Positions 7,634 to 13,381 of a stretch of 13,381 nucleotides of DNA are shown one piece after another. Under the pieces are notes generated by a model. The model was not told where the DNA came from and made no database searches. It worked only from the letters and a program-made list of their open reading frames with translations. How positions within the stretch are numbered: position 1 is the first letter of the stretch; each line of letters starts with the position of its first letter. A program made the position numbers and the translations under genes. Origin of the DNA: JBKJUK01 sp046590705 (lineage in GTDB: Bacteria; Acidobacteriota; Thermoanaerobaculia; Gp7-AA8); the NCBI GenBank assembly GCA_046590705.1, contig JBKJUK010000139.1, forward strand, positions 1-13,381. Direction: 5' to 3'.

Positions 7634-8503
7634 TTACTCGCCGTGAGTCTTCGCAGGGCGACGGTCGAGGCGATCGTCCTGATGGTCTTCGGCCCAGAAT
7701 ACGTGCGTGAGGATCTTGTGGTCATGGCCGAAATCGAGCTCGTAGACCGAGAACCTTCCGTCGTTAGAGGTGAAGATCTCCCTGCCCCAGAACTCGCTGG
7801 TGTCGACTGAGGTCAGCGCGGGCGGAAGCATGAACGGCACAGTCGGGCTGACACCGAAGGCACTCACCGGTGCGTCATCAACGGAATAGGCCGAGTTGAA
7901 TGAGTCGAGATGACTGTAGATGGTTTTCAACTGGTCATAGTCATGTTGATTTGGATGCGTGCTGATGCCGTCGTTGATCTTGTTCTGGTAGTAGTCCATG
8001 CAGGTGTTCTGCGAAGTCCCATCCTCGCTGGTATGCCCGAGACCGAAGGTGTGGCCGATCTCCTGACAGACAACGTGCAGCTTCTCGGATGGATTGTTGT
8101 AAGTGGCCATCGCAAAATAGGTGTCATTCATCTTGGCAACACCCTGAGAAATGTGGCCGTTGCTGAGCCAGATCTGCGCCAGGCCGAGCCAGCCGTTCTG
8201 GCCATATGTGCCGTTGCAGACTTCCACGCGGCCCGCCGTGGCGCCACATCGCTTGCTTGACTGGCCGGCGACCACCGGATTATCCATGACCGTGGACTGA
8301 TTCCAGTCGGACGCTGCAGTCCTTAGATAGGTGTCCCAATCGGTAGTCATGTTGTCGCCGAGTTGCAGCGTAAAAGGATTGGCGGTGCGTGCCCAATGAT
8401 AATTGCCCCAGGAGTGGCCCGCAAAGCCGGTCATTGGGAGTGCGAGAACAGCGACAGATACAGCAGCTACGACGAGAAGGCGACGGCCTAACGTTGGTGA
8501 CAT
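7634..8503 (-). CDS. Secreted matrixin-like zinc metalloprotease with QExxH motif
   Basis: The 289-residue protein starts at ATG 8503-8501, with AAGGAG seven bases upstream. A signal peptide is evident (GRR, hydrophobic core, cut after TGFA at about 28). The middle resembles the M10/reprolysin-like metzincin core: TAASDWNQST, IWLSNGHISQGVAKMND, then VVCQEIGHTFGLGH at 144-157 and TCMDYY at 167-172. In metzincins the zinc site is HExxHxxGxxH and a Met-turn follows. Here E148, H151 and H157 are present and M169 fits the Met-turn, but the first His is Gln147. C146 and C168, and C86 and C96, could form disulphides, as expected of an exported protein. I recall other bacterial proteins with the same CQEIGH segment, which would mean a conserved variant, not a sequencing error; I cannot confirm this. 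It is either a protease with altered metal coordination or a non-catalytic relative. About 90 C-terminal residues have no recognised domain and end in a charged tail. Confidence 0.85.
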   Translation of the reverse strand: MSPTLGRRLLVVAAVSVAVLALPMTGFAGHSWGNYHWARTANPFTLQLGDNMTTDWDTYLRTAASDWNQSTVMDNPVVAGQSSKRCGATAGRVEVCNGTYGQNGWLGLAQIWLSNGHISQGVAKMNDTYFAMATYNNPSEKLHVVCQEIGHTFGLGHTSEDGTSQNTCMDYYQNKINDGISTHPNQHDYDQLKTIYSHLDSFNSAYSVDDAPVSAFGVSPTVPFMLPPALTSVDTSEFWGREIFTSNDGRFSVYELDFGHDHKILTHVFWAEDHQDDRLDRRPAKTHGE

Positions 8504-8570
8504 CGAAAATCTCCTTACCGGGACAGTAAGAGGTTAGTTTCGTAGCCTTAGGCGTTAGGCCGGCGGGTTT

Positions 8571-8588
8571 TGTGTGACCTGTGTGACT
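8571..8588. repeat. Tandem 9-base repeat TGTGTGACC / TGTGTGACT
   Basis: Two adjacent copies differ only in the last base. They lie 68-85 bases upstream of the protease start, next to a possible -10 box (TACAAT on the minus strand). Direct repeats at about one helical turn can be regulator half-sites, but no regulator can be named. Confidence 0.5.
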
Positions 8589-8816
8589 GATTGTACGACG
8601 GAGTGTGTGTAAGCGGTGTATGGCAAAGACGGTGCCGGATCCTGGTCGAATGAGATCGCAGGCCTGACTTATTAGAATCAGCAAGTTGCAATCACTGTCG
8701 CCGTGAATGGACGGGTCACTGTCCGCACCGAACGAAAGTCCCTGACCCACCGCTGAAGCATCTACTCGACCCATCGGCCTCGATTCAAGACGAAAAGAGG
8801 CGGCCCCTTGGCAGAC

Positions 8817-8832
8817 CGTGACGCGGGTCACG
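8817..8832. promoter_or_regulatory. Palindrome CGTGAC-N4-GTCACG, candidate CRP/FNR-family operator
   Basis: The arms are a perfect 6-base inverted repeat. Read as GTGA-N6-TCAC it has the half-site and spacing of CRP-family operators. It lies 207 bases before the plus-strand gene at 9040 and over 300 from the protease start, which is far for direct control of either. Chance occurrence is quite possible. Confidence 0.3.
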
Positions 8833-8933
8833 CTTCCTCTGCACGAAATGGACGAGTATTCGTTGTGAACTGAATCCTGTCCGCCAAACTCACGTGAATG
8901 GCCACGAGCGCGTTCCAACGGTCTTCGAACTCA

Positions 8934-8965
8934 CAGGGTCGGTCTGCCTTGCAGACCCGACCCTG
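8934..8965. other. Long hairpin upstream of the secreted protein gene
   Basis: Left arm 8934-8947 pairs with right arm 8951-8965 over 14 base pairs with one bulged C (near 8957) and a CTT loop. It ends about 75 bases before the start codon at 9040. No T tract follows, so it is more likely a leader structure or a remnant of an intergenic repeat than a terminator. Confidence 0.6.
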
Positions 8966-9039
8966 ACTGTGAACGAAGGGTGGACTCTGGAGACACTTCC
9001 TCGCAGCGCAGTATCTCGTCATCGAAAGGAGAATGAAGA

Positions 9040-10500
9040 ATGTCGATTGTAAGAGTTTCAACCCTTCGTCTGGTCGCTTTGGTCGCGCTCATGCTGCCAC
9101 CGGGGCTTCTCGGAGCATCCGTCGTGTTCGAGGCCTCGGGTGCCAATCCTGCGGCCATCCAGAACAAAGTAGACGCTTTCCGCACTGCGCTCGGGCCGGC
9201 AAATGGAAGTGGGCCCGCGGCGGTGAATGGCCGACGAGAGATCAACTGGGACGGAATTCCAGCTGCCGCACTCGATCCCTTCAACGGGAACTTCTTCAAT
9301 TCCAACTCTCCCCGCGGCCTTGTTCTCTCGACACCAGGCACGCGGCTCAAAGTCAGCGGAGACCCGGGCACTCCTTCGTTTCTCATGCGTGATGTCACCG
9401 CGCAGGAGTGGGGACTGATGGAGCTAGCGTCCTTCAGTCCGGAGAAGATGTTCGCCCCGATTGGCAGTACGACCACCGATGTGATCTTCTTCGTTCCGGG
9501 CACCACTACCCGGGCAACCGTGACCGGCTTTGGCGCCGTCTATGTAGATCTTGATGTCGCCGACGCGTCGAGACTCGAGGCTTTCGATCTTTCGGGACGG
9601 CTGATCTTTTCGCGTACAGTTCTCCTCCCCGGAGTTCCGTCCAAAGGCTTGTCGTTCCTGGGCGTGGCATTCGACGCAGGAGAGCGCATCGCTCGTGTAC
9701 GCATCACCTCCGGTACCCATCCGATCGATACCGGCTTCATGAACCCCGCTCCCGATGGAGTTGCGCTGGATGATTTCATTTATGGCGAACCGCAGGCGGC
9801 CGCCGACGCGATCCTTCAGCTCTCGACGATCGCTTCGGCAATTCACGCCAACGGCGCGAACAACAGCGTCTGGCGAACCGACCTGACCATCCTCAACACT
9901 TCCGGGTTTGCGGCGAATTACAGAGTCCAGTCCACGATCGGCGGATCGACGAAGAGTGTGACAGGATCAATCGCGCCAGGCGCCCAGACCACTCTCAGGG
10001 ATGTCATTGGCGCGCTGGGGCTCGATGGGGTGGGGCCGCTGCAGGTGTTCTCCGACCAGCCACTCAACGTCAGCTCGCGGACATACAACGCCATTCCTTC
10101 GAGCGCCAGTTGTTTCCCGGGTGGATCGTTCGGTCAGATCAACACCGCCAGGTCTCCGAGCCAGACACTGTCAGTAGGCACTGTTTCGTTCCTCCCGGGG
10201 CTGACGCAGGATGCAACGGCACGCACGAACATCGGGGCTACCAACACCGGATCGATAGCGGCGATCGTTTCGATTGTTCTCATGGACGCTGAAGGAAGAC
10301 AGGTCGGAACGTTCGACTTCAGTCTCGCACCCGGGCAGTCCCTACAGGAAAATCAGGCCTTCGTCACACGCGCCAACCGAAACAACATTAACGGCGGGTC
10401 AGCGAAAGTAATCGCACGCACCGGATCAGGTCTTCTGGTCTACGCGTCAGTAGTCGATAACCTGACCAACGACCCAACCTGGATCGACGCCACGCGTTAG
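9040..10500 (+). CDS. Secreted two-domain protein of unknown function
   Basis: The 486-residue protein starts at ATG 9040, with AAGGAGA at 9026-9032. The competing ATG at 9033 is in another frame. A signal peptide is clear (VRVSTLR, long hydrophobic run, likely cut after LLGA at 26). Residues about 28-250 contain FEASGANPAAI, GRREINWDGIP and NFFNSNSPRG, a pattern seen in uncharacterised exported proteins that I know only as hypothetical, ending in a beta-rich segment with ALDDFIYG. Residues about 262-486 have SVWRTDLTILN, VSSRTYN, GSFGQ, TNIGATN and VYASVVDNLTNDP. This is a beta-sandwich-like tail that I associate with secreted Acidobacteriota proteins. There is one Cys (C358). No catalytic motif is visible; adhesion or glycan binding is a guess. 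Two hairpins follow the stop. Confidence 0.85.
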   Translation: MSIVRVSTLRLVALVALMLPPGLLGASVVFEASGANPAAIQNKVDAFRTALGPANGSGPAAVNGRREINWDGIPAAALDPFNGNFFNSNSPRGLVLSTPGTRLKVSGDPGTPSFLMRDVTAQEWGLMELASFSPEKMFAPIGSTTTDVIFFVPGTTTRATVTGFGAVYVDLDVADASRLEAFDLSGRLIFSRTVLLPGVPSKGLSFLGVAFDAGERIARVRITSGTHPIDTGFMNPAPDGVALDDFIYGEPQAAADAILQLSTIASAIHANGANNSVWRTDLTILNTSGFAANYRVQSTIGGSTKSVTGSIAPGAQTTLRDVIGALGLDGVGPLQVFSDQPLNVSSRTYNAIPSSASCFPGGSFGQINTARSPSQTLSVGTVSFLPGLTQDATARTNIGATNTGSIAAIVSIVLMDAEGRQVGTFDFSLAPGQSLQENQAFVTRANRNNINGGSAKVIARTGSGLLVYASVVDNLTNDPTWIDATR

Positions 10501-10522
10501 TTCGAATCGAGAAGCGAACGTC

Positions 10523-10574
10523 GCGGGCTCCCCGTCACGGCGGGGAGTCCGCACGTCCTCTGTATCTGCAGAGG
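10523..10574 (+). terminator. Two tandem hairpins after the secreted protein gene
   Basis: The first hairpin pairs 10523-10534 with 10541-10552 (12 pairs including one G-T) around a 6-base loop. The second pairs CCTCTG (10557-10562) with CAGAGG (10569-10574). Together they begin 22 bases after the stop codon. T tracts are lacking, so this may be a stabilising or Rho-assisted end. Confidence 0.65.
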
Positions 10575-10755
10575 GAAACTGAATTGCAGCGCGTCCGATA
10601 CCCGGGCCGCGCGTCGCCGAAGTCGCGCTGGTGTTCACCCTTTACTACATCGTCCTGCGTTCTGATTTCTGCGTTCATCAGGCAGCTGTACTTTTCTTCT
10701 CTCCGAACTGACTCAGGCAACAGAAGCAGGGATGCAACGCTGTTAACATCCAGCC

Positions 10756-11430
10756 ATGAGCACACGCATCTACCTCGTGCGCCACGGCGCTACGCAGCAC
10801 TCCACCGAAGACCGGTTCGCCGGTGAGACCGACGTCGAGCTTTCCGCGATCGGACGCGGTCAGGCATCGCGTCTGGCCGAGCGGCTGGCTACGCGGCCGC
10901 TGGCGGCGGCGTTCGCCAGTCCGATGCGCCGCGCACGCGACACGGCCGCGATCGTGGCGGCCACGCACGATCTCGAAGTCGAACAATTGCCAGGCCTGCG
11001 CGAGATGTCCCATGGGCGCTGGGAAGGACTCACCCGCGATGACGTCGAGGAGAAATATCCCGACGAATACCGACGCTGGTCGGAGGACCCACTGTCGTTC
11101 GCGCCGGTCGGGGGCGACACCGGTCTGGCCGTCACAAGCCGCGCCATTCCAGCACTCCTGTCAGTGGTGGAAAGGTATCCAGATAAAGAGGTGTTGATCG
11201 TTTCCCACAAGGCTACGATCCGCTTGATGATCGGATATCTGCTAGGCTTCGACGCGCGGACCTACCGCGACCGTCTCGATCAGAGTCCCGCCGCACTCAA
11301 CGTTCTGGATTTCAAAGACCCGCTGAACCCGCGCCTGTCACTCTTCAACGACACCTCGCACTACTCGGACGATCCGTCCTGTCTGCCACCGCTTCCGCAA
11401 CGCCGGCTGTCTAAAGTCTGGGGAGCGTGA
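10756..11430 (+). CDS. Histidine phosphatase family protein (phosphoglycerate-mutase-like)
   Basis: The 224-residue cytoplasmic protein has no signal peptide. Catalytic residues are all visible: the RHG motif with phospho-acceptor H10 (YLVRHGAT), R59 (SPMRRARDTA), proton-donor candidate E83 (LREMSHGRWEG) and H151 (IVSHKATIR). The layout and the GRWEGLT motif match the branch containing alpha-ribazole phosphatases, broad phosphatases and cofactor-dependent mutase relatives. The substrate cannot be fixed and no cobalamin or glycolysis neighbours are present, so I give no symbol. The start at ATG 10756 lacks a Shine-Dalgarno motif; a GTTAACAT box at 10742-10749 directly upstream suggests a short or absent leader, but that is inference. 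The last 30 residues (SHYSDDPSCLPPLPQRRLS...) go beyond the core fold. Confidence 0.92.
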   Translation: MSTRIYLVRHGATQHSTEDRFAGETDVELSAIGRGQASRLAERLATRPLAAAFASPMRRARDTAAIVAATHDLEVEQLPGLREMSHGRWEGLTRDDVEEKYPDEYRRWSEDPLSFAPVGGDTGLAVTSRAIPALLSVVERYPDKEVLIVSHKATIRLMIGYLLGFDARTYRDRLDQSPAALNVLDFKDPLNPRLSLFNDTSHYSDDPSCLPPLPQRRLSKVWGA

Positions 11431-11502
11431 GAAGCGGAGTTAGGAATTTGCGGCCTTCTAATCATGAACGGGTTTCTGAATATCGGTGTGAGGGCTGCCT
11501 TT

Positions 11503-11854
11503 GAGGGCCGGGGGCCCGGCATCGAAATAGCCCAGGTCGTGAGGCCTTGGGGTCTCGAATCGTTACGACGATGATTCCGAGCCCCGGAAGGGCGGCATCG
11601 CGACTTCCGTGTAAGCTCGTCTGTGCTGTGATGTTCAGCAGATCATTGCGCAGAGAATCTTCAGTACGGTGAGTCGCTGTTTCTGGAAAAATGCTGAAGC
11701 CAATTCGTCGAGAACTATTCGCGAACCTGATGGTCGGATGACGGCAGTTGAACGGAAGTCGCGATGCCGCCCCTTCGGGGCTCTTGCATTCGTCGCGATG
11801 CGCGGTCCACGGCCTCACGGCCGTGGCTAAAGAGATGCCGCCCCTCCGGGGCTC
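11503..11854. repeat. Large imperfect inverted duplication of a REP-like repeat
   Basis: Bases 11503-11610 align with the reverse complement of 11752-11854, around a unique 141-base centre. The inner 32 bases of each arm (11579-11610 and 11752-11783) match at 30 of 32 positions. Outward, similarity continues more loosely (GTGAGGCC, ACGA-type segments) to a second core. The 21-base core GAGCCCCGGAGGGGCGGCAT plus C, or close variants, occurs at 11579-11599 (+), 11763-11783 (-) and 11834-11854 (-), with a decayed fourth at 11503-11523. Each core folds as GCCCC/GGGGC. The right arm also holds a perfect 8-bp hairpin, CCACGGCC/GGCCGTGG (11807-11826). It looks like a paired REP or miniature mobile element; no transposase lies in the window. 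Confidence 0.75.
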
Positions 11855-11955
11855 CGTGTGTGGTTGCTTGCAGGAGCGATACTTACGATTGTCGGCGACT
11901 ACTCGCTGCGAGGAGCAGTGCCGTCCGCCCGGGCTCTTCCACAGGCTGTTATTGC

Positions 11956-11983
11956 TTGCTTAGGCGTTCGTTCTGCCTATAAT
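11956..11983 (+). promoter_or_regulatory. Sigma-70-like promoter of the TonB-dependent receptor gene
   Basis: TTGCTT (11956-11961; an overlapping copy is at 11952-11957), a 16-base spacer and a perfect TATAAT (11978-11983). A start near 11990 would give a leader of about 190 bases before ATG 12182. It is the best promoter I can see in the window. Confidence 0.7.
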
Positions 11984-12181
11984 CACCTTTCGGCGCTCCA
12001 AGGGACGAGGTTGCGAAATCCATTTATTCGGATTCTCATCTCGGCCATGATTCAGAGCGTATGGTTCAAGTGGTCGCAGATTCAACGACTTACTGAACTT
12101 CAAAAGCAGTGTTCAAGCAGGCTGGCCCCGTGCACTAGGACGAGGCTGGATCTTTTGTGGTCCCAAATCAAGGAGGCATGT

Positions 12182-13381
12182 ATGAAGTTTTCCCATCGGT
12201 TCTTGCTGTTCATGGCGGTCGTGCTGCTCGCGGGCATCCCGGCTTTCGCGCAGACAACAGCAACTCTGACAGGTACGGTTTCTTCAGAAGGAACTCCGTT
12301 GCCGGGTGTTACGGTCACGGTTTCTTCACCGAACCTGCAGGGTGTGCGTACAGCCGTGACAGACGTCAACGGCAACTACAATTTTAGTGCTCTTCCTCCG
12401 GGCGAATACTCGGTCCGGATCGAACTCGAGAGCATGCAGCCGGTCACGCGCACCGTGCGTATCGGTGTCGCCCAGACCGGTCGCGCTGACGCAGATCTCA
12501 AACTCAGCGCTGTTGCTGAGTCGATCACGGTCACCGCAAGTGCTCCGGCAACGCTGGAAACCACCGAAGTGCAGACCAACCTTCAGGCTGACCTGATCGA
12601 AGACCTTCCGATCGCGCGCACCCTGCAGGCCACCACTGCGCTGGCTCCTGGTGTCAACACCAACGGCCCGAACCCGGGTGCAATCACCATCTCCGGTGCC
12701 CTCGCCGCCGATAACCTCTTTATGGTCAACGGTGCCGTCACCAACGAGAATCTTCGTGGTCAGACCCACAACCTCTTCATCGAGGACGCAATTCAGGAAA
12801 CCACCGTGCAGACTGCAGGCGTCTCAGCAGAGTACGGACGTTTCCTCGGCGGAGTTGTCAACGCCATCACCAAGTCCGGTGGTAACCAGTTCAGCGGCTC
12901 GCTCCGCGACAGCGCTACCAACCCTTCCTGGACCGAGAAGACGCCTTTCCCAGGTCAGGCTGATCCTATCGATAACATCAACGAAGTGTACGAAGGTACC
13001 CTTGGCGGACGCATCATTCGTGACCGCCTCTGGTTCTTTACGGCAGGCCGCTATTTCGAGAGTTCAAACGAGGGCTTCTTCACCCGCTCGCCGTTCACTT
13101 TCACGTCCGGCACCGAAGAGCTTCGCTACGAAGGCAAGCTCACCGGTCAGATCACTCCGAGGCACAACCTGGTCGGTTCCTACCTTAACGTCCAGACCGA
13201 TCAGACCAACAACTGCTTCATCTCCTGCTTTGAAGAGAGCAATCTCGACACAGCTCGCTCACTTCCAAACGATTTCGCAGTTCTCCGCTACAACGGTATC
13301 TTCACTGACAAGTTCCTCTTCGAAGCCAGCTACTCGCAGAAGAACTTCGCCTTTGAAGGCAGTGGCGGCGACGACACATCG
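12182..13381 (+). CDS. TonB-dependent receptor with N-terminal carboxypeptidase-regulatory-like domain (3' end beyond window)
   Basis: ATG 12182 follows AAGGAGG (12170-12176) by five bases, and the frame stays open for 400 codons to the window edge. A nearby ATG at 12178 is in another frame. The signal peptide cuts after AFA at 23. Residues about 27-108 are the carboxypeptidase-regulatory-like Ig fold (LTGTVSSEGTPLPGVTVTV, TDVNGNYNFSALPPGEYSV). ESITVTASAP at 113-122 marks the entry to the plug domain, with LPIARTLQATTALAPGV, DNLFMVNGA and AGVSAEYGRFLGGVVNAITK. After about 235, barrel strands begin (GTLGGRIIRDRLWFFTAGRY). Such receptors import large ligands using TonB energy, or in the Oar-like branch serve secretion or adhesion; the ligand is unknown. 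Codons are strongly biased to forms like GGT, CGT, ACC, AAC and GTC, unlike neighbouring genes, suggesting high expression. Confidence 0.95.
   Translation, partial: MKFSHRFLLFMAVVLLAGIPAFAQTTATLTGTVSSEGTPLPGVTVTVSSPNLQGVRTAVTDVNGNYNFSALPPGEYSVRIELESMQPVTRTVRIGVAQTGRADADLKLSAVAESITVTASAPATLETTEVQTNLQADLIEDLPIARTLQATTALAPGVNTNGPNPGAITISGALAADNLFMVNGAVTNENLRGQTHNLFIEDAIQETTVQTAGVSAEYGRFLGGVVNAITKSGGNQFSGSLRDSATNPSWTEKTPFPGQADPIDNINEVYEGTLGGRIIRDRLWFFTAGRYFESSNEGFFTRSPFTFTSGTEELRYEGKLTGQITPRHNLVGSYLNVQTDQTNNCFISCFEESNLDTARSLPNDFAVLRYNGIFTDKFLFEASYSQKNFAFEGSGGDDTS

Larger units (their letters stand above)
8504..9039. other. Divergent intergenic region with several candidate regulatory sites
   Basis: The 536 bases separate the protease (-) and the secreted protein gene (+), so both promoters should be here. 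Visible elements are a tandem pair TTAGGCG/TTAGGCC (8548-8561), a tandem 9-base repeat (8571-8588), a minus-strand TACAAT that could be a -10 box (8595-8590, no good -35), a palindrome (8817-8832) and a long hairpin (8934-8965). Open frames on the minus strand overlap the protease start and look like shadows. Confidence 0.5.
11431..12181. other. Repeat-rich intergenic region and long leader
   Basis: The left part (11503-11854) is a large imperfect inverted duplication. The right part carries a sigma-70-like promoter at 11956-11983 and about 190 bases of leader before the TonB-receptor gene. A minus-strand frame of 118 codons at 11462-11818 runs through the repeats and looks spurious. No tRNA or small-RNA gene was recognised. 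Confidence 0.6.

Noticed and set aside
8280..8918. Minus-strand frame of 212 codons overlapping the protease start
   Set aside because: It covers the protease signal-peptide region in another frame and the intergenic regulatory region; the translation is Arg/Ser/Cys-rich with no motif.
8931..9506. Minus-strand frame of 191 codons antisense to the secreted protein gene
   Set aside because: It is a shadow of a gene with a clear signal peptide and domains, and has no ribosome site.
11507..11520. GCCGGG-GG-CCCGGC as a terminator for the histidine phosphatase gene
   Set aside because: The loop of two bases is too tight, no T tract follows, and the sequence is explained as a decayed copy of the repeat core.
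11462..11818. Minus-strand frame of 118 codons in the repeat-rich gap
   Set aside because: It runs through both arms of the inverted duplication; frames in GC-rich REP repeats are commonly spurious, and no ribosome site or domain is seen.

Overview
The window looks like the chromosome of a free-living Gram-negative bacterium, most likely an Acidobacteriota member (inference). Four observations point that way: a TonB-dependent receptor with an N-terminal carboxypeptidase-regulatory-like domain, an outer-membrane DUF5916 protein, a secreted beta-rich protein whose C-terminal half carries a WRTDL motif, and GC-rich REP-like intergenic repeats. Nothing here looks like phage, plasmid or an insertion sequence with its own transposase.

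Layout from left to right. At 1-489 is the 3' end of an unrecognised gene, followed by a strong terminator. At 976-3231 (+) is a CBM9-like/DUF5916 outer-membrane protein. An intergenic stretch with a pair of inverted hairpin repeats lies at 3232-3607. At 3608-4945 (-) is a lipoprotein phosphodiesterase/phosphatase of the ENPP type. Divergent to it at 5047-5283 (+) is a 78-residue disordered hydrophilic protein. It converges across a perfect hairpin with 5427-7106 (-), a secreted cell-wall hydrolase with SLT-like, amidase and golvesin-like parts. At 7634-8503 (-) is a secreted matrixin-like metalloprotease with an unusual QExxH zinc motif and a textbook terminator. Divergent from it at 9040-10500 (+) is a secreted two-domain protein of unknown role. 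At 10756-11430 (+) is a cytoplasmic histidine phosphatase. At 11431-12181 is a repeat-rich gap with a large imperfect inverted duplication and then a consensus-like promoter. From 12182 to the window edge is a TonB-dependent receptor, still open at the edge (400 codons visible).

The genes do not form an evident operon or pathway. Almost every gene has its own ribosome binding site and is separated from its neighbours by hairpins or long gaps. The common theme is the cell envelope: six of the nine genes encode proteins with an N-terminal export signal (two beta-barrel outer-membrane proteins, one lipoprotein, three secreted or periplasmic proteins). I see no convincing new multi-gene defence or mobile system. 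The items most worth checking are the inverted duplication at 11503-11854, the variant zinc motif of the protease, and the domain combination of the wall hydrolase.
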